Source of the DNA: Diplosphaera chodatii | Taxonomy: Eukaryota; Chlorophyta; Trebouxiophyceae; Prasiolales; Stichococcaceae | NCBI GenBank assembly: GCA_032358165.1 | Contig: JAALGY010000023.1 | Coordinates: forward strand, 3,162,001-3,226,000 | Length of the DNA: 64,000 nucleotides | Direction: 5' to 3' | Shown here: piece by piece, positions 23,919 to 36,100 of the stretch | Position numbering within the stretch: position 1 is the stretch's first letter | Layout: each line of letters opens with the position of its first letter | Position numbers and translations under genes: made by a program | The notes under the pieces: model-generated | The model's database searches: none | What the model was told of the DNA's origin: nothing | Seen by the model: the letters and a program-made list of their open reading frames with translations, nothing else

Positions 23919-26900
23919 ATGTCCAGCATGCCGTACCTGGGCCAAGACCCAGCCGTACCGCCGCTGGCACCGGAGCCCGCGGCCGCGCCCAGCATCGAGC
24001 CTGACATCGTGGAGACGTCGAACTTCAACACAGGTGCAGTACACACGAGGAGGAGCGCACAGCTGACGCAGACAAAGGAGCTACAGGTGGCGTTTGCGCA
24101 CCAGGAACCACAGCTGCTGCCTGTGCTGTGTGCTCGGTGCCTGACGGGAGCCTGCGTCATGGAGCTGTGGACCTCGGGCATGCGTTGCCCACAGCGGACA
24201 GGGTCGTTCTGCGTATCAGTTACCGAGCAACCTCACACTCGATCACACTCGCATGCGAATGTACCCAACACATTGATGTCGAGCTGCAGGCCTCATGGTG
24301 CTGCTGCTGGTGCTGTGGAGCTCGGTGGGGCACATGGCGGTGCGGCGCACCAAGTACCTGGGCGAGGGCAGCTGCGCCTGCGCCATGGGCCTGCTGTCCG
24401 GCTTCATCCTGCTCATCGTGCGCCGGGCGACCGGCATGGACCGGGAGGCGCTGCGGCAGCTGCTCACCTTCAACCCGGCGGACTTCTTCACGTGAGCGTG
24501 GCCATGCACTCCATGCGCTGCGATGCCCTTGCCTCCTTGGCCATGCTGGTTGACCGGGGTACAAGACCAGGAGGGTGTCGTTTTGCTGCCGCTCTGTTTG
24601 ATAGAGGATGCATGTGCTGCGCTTTGCATATTTGTGTGCCCTGCATATAATGGGGAGTGATCGTTCTTGCTGAGATGCTGACACCCGTCATGCCTGTCCT
24701 GCAGATACTTCCTGCCGCCGATCATCTTCTACGCGGGGCTGTCCGTGAAGAAGAAGAAGTTCTTCCGCAACTTCGCCTCCATCGCGACGCTCGGCATCCT
24801 GGGCACCTACATCCTGTTCGCCGTCATCGCGCTCGGCCTGTTCGCCATCTCCAAGCTGCCCAACCTGCTCAACCTGACGGTGTGCTGTTTTTATTTATTT
24901 ATATTTTATATGGTGCTGTCCGCTGTCCGCTGTCCGCTTTTTGCTACCCTGTTTGACCCGCATGCTGATGCCGCACCTGGTGGCCGTGCCCCTGGGGTCA
25001 GCCCCTGCAAACATGCACACTTTTGCCGTCACTGCAACCATTTGCTAAGCTGCCTGCACGCGTGCAGCATAACCTCGCATGGCCCTGAAAGATTCAAGGC
25101 AACTAGTCACGGCCCTGATTTGGATGTGCTTGTGCAGGACTGCCTGGCGCTGGGGGCGATCTTCGCGGCCACCGACACGGTCGCGGTGCTGCAGGTGATC
25201 CGGCCCGAGGAGGCGGGCATCCTGTACTCGCTGGTGTTCGGGGAGGGCGTCATGAACGACGCCACGTCCGTCGCGCTGCTGCGCGCCGTGCAGGTGGGCA
25301 GAAACCCTGCCAGATGGCGAAGCCGCCTGTTGGGGTTGCCACACGGCGAAGACGCCTGTTGAGATTGCCACAGGCACTCGCGGGGTCTGTGGCTGTTAGG
25401 TCGGTGAGGCTGGTGCCGTCTGACTGATCTTGACGACCAGTTACCATAGCTACAGGCCATACTCTCCCGGGGTGGCTGGCAGCATCAGCCTTGGTCCGTG
25501 AATATCATTGTCCTACAGCAGCCGGGCACCTGATGGCCCACAAGCCTGGCGTGCAGTGAGTCGCTCCCTCGTGCAGGCGTACAGTGCAGCCAACAATGTG
25601 ACGGAGACGTCCATGATCACCATCCTGTGGGACTTCGCCTACCTGTTCGTCGCGTCGCTGGCGCTGGGCATGACCTTTGGCCTGGGCATCGCCTTCATGC
25701 TCAAGCTGCTGCGCTCCCGCGACAGCCCGCAGGTGCGATACATTGCATGTTGGTGCAGGGCTTACACCATGACAAATTGTGTACAGCAGCAGTGATCGAA
25801 TGATTCACTGATCCATACGCTTGTTGGTCATGCCATCCTGCTGGCACTGAGCCTCTGGCAGACCCTGTACACATTTTTGACTGCCGAATGCTTCAGCCAA
25901 TCCACCTGTCCACCTGCTACAGTCTCTGAAGCATTTGCTGTTCATCACAGCTGTCCCTGGAGCATGTGTCTGTTTGGGTGGCGTGCAATTGGCTTGTCAT
26001 GTTAAGACCAGCTGTTGGAACACGCGCCTGCAGGAGGTGGCGCTGATCGGCATGCTGGCGTACCTGAGCTACCTGTGCGGCGAGCTGCTAGGCATCAGCG
26101 GCATTGTGTCTCTGTTCTGCTGCGGCGTCGTCACCTCCCACTACGTGCGTGCCTGCGCCTTCTTGTGCTCTCTTGGGGCTCCCATCGTGATATATGAGCC
26201 CGTCAGCATGGAATCAGGAAGGGCATGTAGTCTGCTGGCTTTGTATAGCACTGATGACCCGCCCTTGCTTAACCGGCACAGCCACAGGGTCACCGTGTGG
26301 GAGCATTGCAGGCACTGCCAGGCACCGGCACCGTGCATCACCCTGCCAAGCTTGACCAGCCTCTTGCAGGCGCTGCACAACGTGACGACGCTGACGCGGG
26401 CGACCACGGTGTCGGCATTCCAGACGCTGTCCTACATCTCCGAGGGCTGCATCTTCATCTACCTGGGCATGGACACGCTGGACCCCATCAAGTGGCAGGT
26501 GCCAGCATTCCTGGAGAAATCCAGAGGATGTTGAGCTCGTGCAACACCCCCTGCGCATTGCACTGCACATGTGCAGCAAGTCCTGCAACTTGCACTGATG
26601 CACCGACCTGAGCCTGAACCTGAGTTTCGTCAATCAAATTAAACCCTCTGGGTGCCCAGGGTCAGGCACGGACCCACGACCGGCACATACCTCTGCAGGC
26701 CACCGGAAAGTGTGAGGTTCAATGCCTGTGTGTCTCATTGAGCTGTCGATGCCTCTCTGCGCAGAACACGTACCCCAGCGAGCTGGTGTGGCTGTTCGTG
26801 ACGCTGCTGGTGCTGCTGCTGTTTGGGCGCGCGCTATACGTGGTGCCCTTCGCGTTGCTGCACAACATGTGGTCGCCCGAGCAGCTGGCGCCGCGTGACA

Positions 26901-29900
26901 TCGTCGTCATCTGGTGATCCGTCCATCCCTACACACCACCTTGGTGCTGTGTTTGCAGGGATACTGCAAGCGCGTCACCGTATGAGCAGCATTCGCACCC
27001 TGTAGCATGGTGAGATGTGTGAGCAAAATGGCAACTCTGATCTGGTGATATCAAGGCAGCTGGGTAGCCCCACATGTGGGGTGGTCAGACATGGGGTGGT
27101 GAGGATACCGGGAGTCTGCCTCAAGTGTTGTTTTAAACCCCAGCACGCCTCCACTACTGCACCGACAGAAAAGCCTCAGTTCCGGGGTCCATAACATGGT
27201 GGGTGACGCCGCGGGCCGCAGGTGGGGCGGGCTGATGCGGGGCGCGGTGTCGGTGGCGCTGATCTGATTTTGATCTGAATGTGGCAGCTCACACCAGTGT
27301 CCATAGTTGCAGTTGGGATAGTTGCATAGTTGTAGGAGTGCACACGCTTTCCTGCGCAATCTGCAGTGGGAGATCCTGCAAAGCACTCCAGCAGAGGCTG
27401 CTATCTGGGCCCCAAAACAGCTTGAAGAGCCTTGATCGAACTGTACGATGCGACAAACACGGCTCTTGCATCATTTCCTCAGGTGGGGCGGGCTGATGCG
27501 GGGCGCGGTTTCGGTGGCGCTGATCTACCGGTACTTCGACCCCCACGGCGCGGCCGCCCTGGACGGCCACCGCTCCACGCTGATCACCACCACCCTGCTG
27601 CTGGTGCTGTTCTCCACCATGGCGCTCGGCGGCCTCACGCAGCCGATGCTGGACTACATCCAGGGGCCCGCGGGTGGGCGTACTCCAAATACGCAACTGC
27701 ACTTCATCTAAGGCTCGCAATTCAACCACACTCACCTCTGGGTGGCCTGACGCAGCCGATGCTGGACTACCTCCAGGGGCCCGCAAGTGGGAATGGTTGA
27801 GTCCGTGGTGCAGGCTGTGGGGCTCTTAGCACTGAGATGGCACCAAAGCTGATGCAATGTCAGCAGGCAATCGGCAGTCTCAGTCAGCAAAGTAAGGGCC
27901 CAAGAGACGGTCCAAACCTGTTGTTTGGTTCGCCAACCACCTTGTATGCCTTTCTCCAGGTACAGCGCAGTGGGCTGACGCGCTGATCAGAAGCGGATGG
28001 GCACAGAGTGCTTTTTGGAGCATGTGACCTACGTGCAGACAGAGTCCTCTGTGCATGCGCAGGCGAGCCGCTCAGCCACATGATGGAGCTGATGCCGCAC
28101 AGCATGCGGCGGCGTCGGCAGGGGGCCGGCGGCCTCGGCGGCAGGGGCGGCCGCGGGGGCGGCGGCGGCGGCGGCGGCGGCAGCAACTATGCAGTGGTCG
28201 ACATGGCGGGGCTGGAGGATGGCGGCGGGCGGTCGACCCCCGACGGTGAGGCCCCTGGTGTTGTTGCTAAACCCTGGTGTTGCCTCAGAACACATACAGG
28301 TTTATCGAATGGTGAGGATTGATCCAGGGGTTTCCAGGTTGTCCAGGACAGACAGGGTGGACTCACAGACATCAGGTGGCGCGGCTCGCTGCTTGCCCAC
28401 GTCCCGCCAGCCGCAAGCGCACGCAGCAGTGTGCTGGAGGTGCTCCCCACACGCTTTGCCCAATGTCCGACTGCCTCGCAGGCCGCCAGGGCGTGCTGGG
28501 CGGCCTCAGCAGCCGGATGTCCTTCAACGACATGAGCGACTTCAGCCTGGAGGCGTCCGACGAGGGCGACTCCCCTCGCTCCTTCAGCGCACCCAAAGGT
28601 CAGCTCCTCCGCTTTCAGAAAGTTTCCCAACCCCGTTGCCAACCAACCGTAGGTTGGCAGGAAACACAAACTACAGAGTTGGTTGGTTGATTGATTAGTA
28701 ATACGGTAACATATATGCTAGCTGCTGTAATTTCAAGGTGTTCCACACATGACTGCAGGCGAGCACTGGTGGGACGGCCGCCGGACGCCGCCCCGGCAGC
28801 GGCAGCAGTGGCAGGAGGAGCCGTCGCGCTTCGGCGGCGGCGGCGGCGGCGCCCGGCGCAACGGCGCGGCCAGCGGCTATGTGTCGCCGCCGCCGATTCC
28901 CCGCCAGAGCAGCGGCGGCCGTGGAGGTGGGGGTTCTTGCCCAGTGGAGTGTGCTGGCGGATGTGCGCGCAGGGCTGACGGCAAGCATGTCGCCATTGTG
29001 TGCACCCGTGTGCACCAGCACGTCAACTACGCGGCAGCCAGGACCCTGCTCGGCTGCAGCAGTGCAGCGCTGATGGTGTTCTGGTTTGAAAGTCGGCGCT
29101 AGTCATGCTGTGCTGCTGCTGCCACGGGGTATGTTCCTGTACTCCCACTAAGTGTAGCCATTCACATTTGTACTGCAGCGGTCGATAGTTTCAGAGATGG
29201 CTCAAGCAGCGTGAACCACCGGTGAGCAGTTGACATGCTGTGGATGCACCACAGGCGGCAACAGCACGCAGCCCGGCCGGCTGTATGCACCGCCGGTCAT
29301 TGGCGGCGCTGCGCAGCGGCAGCAGGAAGCGGAGGAAGCGGCAGGCGGCATCGTCTTTGGGCGCGATGAGGGCGATGAGGTGCAGGCGGACCCCATCGCG
29401 CGCGACACGGCAGCCCTGGAGCAGATGGAAGCCGCCGCCGATGGCCAGGTGGGTCGTGACACGGACTATTGAGCACAGTGGCTGCAGTGGCACAGCGGCT
29501 GCCAAAGAAACAACTGTTCACAGGGTTGTGCATCCCACGCCAGCGGTGGCACAGCGGGAGGATGCATGGGAGCTGCTCTGCTGATTCGCTATCACCCTCG
29601 TGCGCTGCTGGCTGCAGGAAGCAGCAGCTCATGGGCCAGCAGCACGGCAGCCGCAGCAGCAGCAGCCACAGCCACTGATCTCCCTCGCACGAGAGACCTC
29701 GGTCGGCGAGTCGCCCTCGGCAATCGCAGCATTGTGGCGCACCTTCGATGCGCAATACATGCAGGTCCACACCGAGCTGACATAATACATGCCTCTTTGT
29801 GAACGGTGCCCTGCTCCAGGCCTTTGCATTGCATTCTGTGGGACCACCCTTAGGGGTGCTATGCCATGACAGTGCCATGCTTCGATCATGAGTGCTGACC

Positions 29901-30039
29901 ATTGGTCACCCATCAAAACCTCTGTCTGCAGCCGATCTTCGGTGGCCCGGCGACGATGCAGCGTAATGATCGGGATGCCATGGCAGAGCTAGCGGAGACA
30001 GCAGATACAGGCCCCAGCTTCCCGCCAAGCAACACTTGA
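23919..30039 (+). CDS. endosomal Na+(K+)/H+ exchanger, CPA1 family (NHX5/6, NHE6/7/9-like)
   Basis: Fifteen exons join in frame to encode 766 residues: 23919-24033, 24290-24491, 24705-24879, 25138-25293, 25577-25732, 26034-26144, 26370-26498, 26765-26913, 27483-27673, 28063-28245, 28482-28598, 28759-28926, 29255-29448, 29618-29764 and 29932-30039. The membrane domain holds the family hallmarks 'FFTYFLPPIIFYAGLSVKKK', 'FAATDTVAVLQVI', 'LVFGEGVMNDATSVALL' (transport Asp), 'SLFCCGVVTSHY' and 'WWGGLMRGAVSVALIY'. The tail is Gly/Arg-rich and probably disordered, but ends with the conserved 'LWRTFDAQYMQPIFGG' motif seen in endosomal NHX/NHE proteins. Expected role: alkalinising Golgi/endosome lumen by exchanging H+ for K+ or Na+. 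Partial copies of both ends of exon 9 lie in the flanking introns. Confidence 0.95.
25316..25373. repeat. 29-bp tandem repeat, two copies
   Basis: Units 25316-25344 and 25345-25373 differ at four positions. They start 23 bases after the exon 4 donor of the exchanger gene. Confidence 0.85.
27219..27265 (+). repeat. partial copy of the 5' end of exchanger exon 9, with acceptor site
   Basis: 47 bases matching 27480-27526 with one mismatch, including the AG acceptor and the first 44 or so exon bases. The copy diverges right after and meets an in-frame TGA (27264-27266) if spliced, so it looks like a pseudo-exon. Confidence 0.85.
27743..27790 (+). repeat. partial copy of the 3' end of exchanger exon 9
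   Basis: About 48 bases closely matching 27629-27676, ending at the position of the exon 9 donor. The GT donor itself is changed (GCAAGTGG instead of GCGGGTGG). It lies about 70 bases after exon 9. Confidence 0.85.
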
Positions 30040-30706
30040 CGATGCTGAGTGTGCACCCAGGCGTAGGCTAAAAGCTGGAGCTTTTGGGGGATATATAAGC
30101 TCTGGCGTGCATCGTGGTGTGGTTACTGTTACCCGTCCCTTTTTGTGTACATGTACAACACATGCAGGGTCTGATTCTGGTGTAGGATCATTTCGGGGCG
30201 AAATGCTGTGCTTGCGCTTACATTGGCGCTTGCATTTGTAACGAAATGACCCTGTTCAACAAGCTGTCCAACCCTATGTGCATGATGGCCATCAACCAAC
30301 CAGCATGGTGGCCAAATCATGTACGCACATGTCTGCATCTAAACAATCGTTGCCATGCAACATGGCAATGCAAAATTGAATGTTGCAAAATCAACCAACT
30401 AGGATGGCGTCCACCCCTACACTAACACGTCCTCCATCGCCTCCAAAAATGTGTTCATTACGGCAGCATCTCAAAGTAGCTATAACTGTGCAAAATTGGA
30501 CATCAGTTTTGCTTGACTTCTAGTGTGCTGGCCATGCCCCGCCCATCACGCGGCCATCAAAATGCGCAGCAGCTCATCGCTGCGGTCCATGGTGCTCGAG
30601 CCTGCGGATGCACACATATCAGTGTGCACAGAGTACACCAAACCTTATGCAAAGGGGAGCAACAGGGACGGTCAGTGCATAGGACGCTGTGCCAGACTGT
30701 GTTGAG
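30040..30706. other. convergent 3' intergenic region
   Basis: Between the exchanger stop (+) and the methyltransferase stop (-). An isolated TATA-like 'gatatataag' occurs at about 30089 with no gene attached. Otherwise nothing recognised. Confidence 0.45.
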
Positions 30707-32601
30707 TCAAATAATTGCAATGTCAGCAGCAGCACCTGTGCTCCCAGTGCTCGAGTCGGCAGCAGAGCCACGCTCATCGCCGCTGCTGCCCTCCTCTGAG
30801 GCGCTGCCGTCGCGCTCCAGGGGGGGCGGGCCATCCCGCTCCAGGGCCTCCCCCTTGCGCAGCAGCACGCCCGCCAGCCGGTAGCTGCCCTCGCTGAAGA
30901 AGGCGCGCCCCTCAGCCCGCATCCCCTTGATCCACTCCAGCACCTGCACGCGCAGCAAATTCGGACGCATCAGGGTCTGGTGACCCTGCACCTCCCAGCC
31001 ACCACACCAAAGCAGCCGCATGACAAAGTGGCGTGTACAAATGCAATGCATGTATGGCGCCAATGCAATGCATGTTTGGAATGGCGACTGCCGTCAGGTG
31101 TGCGACACCGCAAGTCGGCCGCCGAATACAGCGCCATGGCGGCACCTTGGGCTCGGAGCTGTAGGCGCCGAACGGCAGGTCGGTGACTCGGTAGTCGACG
31201 ACGGAGTAGCCCTCGTTCTTGGCGTGCGCGAGGGTGCGCACCGGGTCGCAGTAGGAGCACAGCAGCAGCATCGCGGTGCCGAAGCCCATGGACATCAGGT
31301 CCTGCGCGTCGAAAGGCAGCAAATGCATGAGTTGAAAGGCAGAAAGCCGAGCCGCAAAGGGAGCGCGGCAACAGCAGCAGCGTTGCGGTGCCAGAGGCCA
31401 TGGACATCAGGTCCTGCGCATTCAAAGCACTGAAGTTGAGTGCTGCTTCTGCAGTGCGATGCACAAGTCCTTCACAGCGCCAGCCCACTGGCAGCAACAT
31501 GGTGAAGAACTGCCCGGGACAGACGTAGATGAAGCCGGCCATGCCTGTCTGATGCTGACCAGCACAGCACAGCCACTAGGTGCCAGCACTGTATAAGCTA
31601 CCCTTTAATCCTGCAGCCATGCGCCCTGGTCAGATAGGCACAGAGCCCTAGTCAGATTGGCAACGCACCCTAGTCAGGTTGGCGCCATCGGGGCCGCCGT
31701 GCAGCGCGGGCATCAGCAGGTCGTCGTTGGGGGCCGCAATGTACGGCGGATTGGCCACCAGCGCCTCGGTCTCCGGCAGCGCAGCCGCGCCGGCAAAGAA
31801 GCAGCTGTTGTGCACCTACAGAATCGGATCCAGGCGTCAGTTGTCTGTACATCTCACTGCAGCTCAGATGACGGAATGCAGTGAGATCTACTATGCAGTG
31901 AGACCACATGCATGTGCAAGCATATTGACTACTTGACGCTACCATGCGAACAGCATGACGAGACTGAAGCGACGCCTGTCAAAGCAGTGTTGAGTGATCC
32001 TCACCTTGAAGCAGTTCTGCAGCTTCATGGCTTGTGCACTGCGCTGGGCCAGAGCCGCAGCCTTAGGATTCAGTTCAAACCTGCGTCGTCAGCACCAGGG
32101 CCCGTTCAACCTATTTGACGCAGTCATGCGAGACAGTCATGCGCATCAGGCTAGGTGCGCAGGTGGCAGACAGGAGAAAGATCCGCACCCGTTGATCACG
32201 CCGCCAAAATCGCTCCGGGCCAGGGCATTCAGCACTGGTGACCCGTCACCGCTGCCAAACTCGATGACAGTATTGCAGTGCTCGGTCTCAAAAACCAGCT
32301 CCTGGAGGCAGGCGCTGTAGAAGGTGCTCTCCTCGTTGCACACAAAAACGTCGCGGGGGTCCAGAAAGCTAACCGCCGGCGGCGGCTTGCTGAATGGCTC
32401 CAGGGCCGGGTGCTTGATCAGCGTGTCGGCCGCCGCCGCCGGGGCCTGAGCTACCGCAGAGGTGAAAGGCATGATGTTGTTACGCTGAGCACTCTGCTGA
32501 GGTGCGGTACTAGGCGGGGCGGCAGTGTGTGTTGTGCTGCGCCGCTGCTGAGTCGGACCACTAGCTACCTGGCTACTCTTAGCGCTGCAGACTGCGCGCA
32601 T
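30707..32601 (-). CDS. NPPY-motif class I SAM methyltransferase (cyanobacterial/plastid type)
   Basis: Five minus-strand exons (32601-32189, 32080-32005, 31815-31669, 31301-31146, 30943-30707) join in frame to encode 342 residues. The first about 45 residues are Ser/Thr/Ala/Gln/Arg-rich, suggesting a plastid transit peptide. The fold motifs are 'VIEFGSGDGSPVLNAL' (SAM-binding motif I), 'GFELNPKAAALAQ' (acidic motif II) and 'ALVANPPYIA', an NPPY motif as in PrmC/HemK and N6-methyltransferases. Downstream 'LLLCSYCDPVRTLAHAKNEG' and 'DLPFGAYSSEP' resemble a conserved cyanobacterial methyltransferase family of unknown substrate. The C-terminal tail is acidic and low complexity. Introns carry partial duplicates of exon 4 and of the exon 3 donor region. 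Confidence 0.8.
31370..31426 (-). repeat. partial copy of methyltransferase exon 4 start, with acceptor site
   Basis: In transcript direction this copy has an acceptor (GCGCAG) followed by about 44 bases similar to the start of the true exon 4 (31301-31258). The copy sits 112 bases upstream in intron 3. Several substitutions change the encoded residues ('DLMSMASGTATLLL' against 'DLMSMGFGTAMLLL'). Confidence 0.85.
31623..31687. repeat. three imperfect about 22-bp repeats at the exon 3 donor
   Basis: Units at about 31623-31644, 31645-31667 and 31668-31687 share 'ccctagtcag-ttggc'. The last unit spans the 3' end and donor of methyltransferase exon 3; the other two lie just inside the intron. 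Confidence 0.75.
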
Positions 32602-33120
32602 GCCCCCAGAATAACGGAGATCAAGTGTTTTGCAGAAGGCAGACAAGTCGGGGTGCTACGTCATCAATGTCAGCACCTGCACCTGTTGTGTGTAAACCGA
32701 AGCACAGTCACGAACGAATTCGCAATTTTAGACGTCCCGCACCGCACTAAGCAATGTCAGTTCGCAGATTGACTCTCAGACAACCGGATTGGGTGACGAC
32801 AACCGGTGCAGGACTTGTAGGATCGTGGTGGAGCTGCGCGTCAGTTGCCAGTTCATCACTTCGGGGCCTCTTCTGCCACCTGCGTCACGTGACGCCCGTC
32901 CGACTCGACACGCATATTTCCGTTCTCATCACGCCCGGACTACCCAAAAGAAGCATTGGTCTGACACAAGGCAGTGAAACAAGAAGCTGACAGGGGGTCT
33001 GAGGCGATAAGAGAGCGGCGTCAGGCGTAGTGACTTGTGCACTTTCGAGCTTCAGAACCAGCATGCAGCTGCGGTGCGGGTCGCTTGGCGGCCTTCAGGT
33101 CTTATCCACTTGCAGTTCAC
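32602..33120. promoter_or_regulatory. divergent upstream region
   Basis: Between the methyltransferase start (-) and the presumed start of the haem-oxygenase-like gene (+). Presumed promoters; nothing specific recognised. Confidence 0.35.
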
Positions 33121-36100
33121 ATGATGGCTTACGTCTGGAACGTGTTTGTAGCGCTGATGGTCGGCCCCTATTGCTTTGGCTGGGCTGTCACCTCCTGCTG
33201 ACGTTGCCGGATGCTTTTCCTGCCTGAGCACCGATCTTTGTGACTGCAGGGCCAGCGTGGCAGCTCAGCAGCGCCTCGAGTGCTTAGTGCGGGCGCATGC
33301 CCAGCTCGGCACCGCGGGCATGCCGCAATCACCAGAGCCGCAGCCACAGTGGCCGCGCCAGAGCGCCCGCCAGTGCAGCCGATGCCAAAGCCGCTCGTGT
33401 CCACCCTGCACCAAATTCCCTTCGACCGGGACAGCCTGCCATCGCTAGGTGCAGTCCACGGTGTCGAGCATGTGCAAGTGCAACATTTCAGTCACCATCC
33501 TGGCATGTGTGCCTGTCCGCCACTGCGGCCAAGTGGAGACGAACTGTCGAACTCGAGTGATGACGGCGTCTCATTCCTGCATGCAGCGGACCCCAGCCAC
33601 TTCAGGGAGGCGGAGCAGCAGTTCCTGCAGCTGCTGCGGACGCCCAACCTAGACAAGCGGTTCAGGTGCACCGCCTGCGCGTGAGGCCCGCCCGTTGGAA
33701 TGTCGATATGGATGTGTTTGCAACCCAGTTGGCAGCCGTTCCTCAAACCGCAGGCCAAACGCAGGTGACCTGCCTCGCTGCAGGGATGACCCCGAACTGC
33801 AGCAGGCAGCCACGGCGCTGGAGGCGACCGTGGATGAGGCCATCGGCATCGCATATGCGACGCCGCAGCAGGCACACTCAGGTAGGATTGCATGAGACGA
33901 TGGATCTGCTTCTGTGTCGTGCAGCCACATGGGGTATTGTCACAAGCTCCTGAAGTATGCATCAAGATGTGGACGGAATTGATCCGCCTGCTTTCGGTTC
34001 GTGTAGAGGCGCACAGCGAGGCAGCAGTCTCGGCAGCCCACATGTTCCTGCAGCGCACCCTGTACCGCATCAATCGCCTGGCTTTCTTCTGGTGCGTCGC
34101 ACCTCTCCCAAGGCCGCGATTTGCCAGTTTGCAGACGGTTGTGATGAATATCGCTTGAATGAACATTGCTTTTGAATAAGTTGTACTTTGGAACAGCAGG
34201 TCAGGCGTATCCAGCATGCGCGCTGCCCGCAGAGCCAACTGTCAACCACTCTGTCCTCTGCCGGCCTGCAGGTTTGACGACCTGGAAAACTACAGCAACG
34301 ACCGCAGCATCTACCTGGCGCAGCTGCGGGACCGCATCGAGGAGCCCTGGCAGGTAAGGCGCAACACGACGGTGACGGTCATGTAAGTGAGAAAGGAGAG
34401 AAAGGATAGGAACCCCCACTGTCCAAACCCTAAACCCTAAAAATCTGCCTTTCACTGTTTCATGACCGTGACCGTCCTGTCACGCACCTCTGGCAGGCCT
34501 GGGAGCTGTCGCACATGCCCGTCGCCGAGTACAAGCAGCTGTCGCCGGAGCAGGTGTTCCCGGCGTCTTGACCAGATCGGGCTGCTTGTCAGGATCACCT
34601 TTTGTGGCGCTGTGACAACACAGCGAGTCTGCTGCATAGACGCTGCTTGCCTCGTTGCAGGTCAAGCAGCGGCTGCAGGAGGGGTACAAGGTGGACGTGG
34701 ACCCGCCGCTGTCCGACGGCGCGCGCTACATGCGGGAGGACATGTCCCTGCAGGGCTACCGGCACCTCCTGGCCGTCGGTGCGCCGACATCCGCCTGTTG
34801 CCCACCCTGCACCACATGCGCCGTGGAGTGAGGTCTTGCTTTGGAGGCCCGCAGGACCTTGGCTGTGGTGGACATGCCTGCTCAGCTCACAACAGCAGTG
34901 CGCGCCCTCATGACAGCAGTGCGCACCCTCCCCGAGGCAACCCTGCTTCTGCCCTGCGGCTCATCTGTGCAAGATCCTGCTTGTCTGCAGCGTCTGTGGA
35001 CGGCCTGGTCGAGGCCAGCCGCCAGAGCCGCGTGTGCGCCGGTGCCGCCAACGACATCGCCTGCATGATCTTCCGTGTGCTCATGGAGGTGCGGCTGAGG
35101 CATAAGCCCTCATGACACCTGCGTAGCATCATGTCTCTACCACATCAATTGCCCCATAGCTTGTCAATCAGTTGCTTGGTCCCCATTTTAAACACTTGCC
35201 TCCTTGGGATGGGCGTGGATACAGTAGTCTGATGCGACTTTCTAACAGCTGTTTCTGCATCTGCAGGAGTACGGCACGGGGCGGTACAACAAGAAGCACT
35301 CCACGTTCTTCGCGCAGATGATGAAGGAGTTAGGATTGCGTCGGGAGGTCGAGTGGTGCGTGTACACACAGCCCACATGGCATGCTGCCAATCATGCCCT
35401 GGCAGATTGCCTAAATCACATCATTCTCTTGAGAAAGACTAGGAAGATCTCAATCCTCTTTCCGCTGGCAAATCCCTGTACATGGCCCCTAGATTGGCTT
35501 AGTTTGCCAACTCCCAGCTCCCTGTTGTTTAGGTACTTCGACCTGGTGCCGTGGCAGAGCCTGGCGTCCATGAACCAGAACTTCATTCTGACCGAGCGGC
35601 GGCGGCATTACCTGCGCTACGCCGGCGGCTTGTGTTACTTCGAGGTATGATGCTCATACATGACGCTCGATGGTCGGACAGACTAGGGATTGACTGTTCA
35701 GGTATGCTGCCGTAGACCGACTGGGCAAGTCACAAGCTCACCTGCAACATCTGCGTAAATACACTTTAAGGCAATATACTCAACCCAGCATCTCCATCCG
35801 ACATACAGGTGGCGGGCCCGGCCATTTACCGCACCTATCTGGCGGCGGCGCGGCGGCTGGACCTCAGCAACGAGTCCAGCGGCTACTGGGAGCTGCACAT
35901 CACGGAGGACGAGCGCCACGGTCGTCAGATGGTGGAGGATGTGGCGCTGCCGCTGGTCGACAGGTGCGCGGGGCCTGGGTCATGTTTCGAGTTGGACGTC
36001 ACTGTGCGGATGACGCTTATTGCAACAACCCTGAGGGTGTTGCGCTGCTGTGCAACTTGTGTACAGGTCGTTCTGCCCTCGATGATCCGATATCGTTTAT

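Noticed and set aside
30085..30100. TATA-box-like motif with possible small gene downstream
   Set aside because: It lies between two convergent 3' ends, and no coding or structured RNA could be supported after it.
31440..31560. Minus-strand frame 'GMAGFIYVCPGQFF' as a methyltransferase exon
   Set aside because: It breaks phase with exon 3, while exon 3 joined directly to 31301-31146 keeps frame and gives the expected family sequence.
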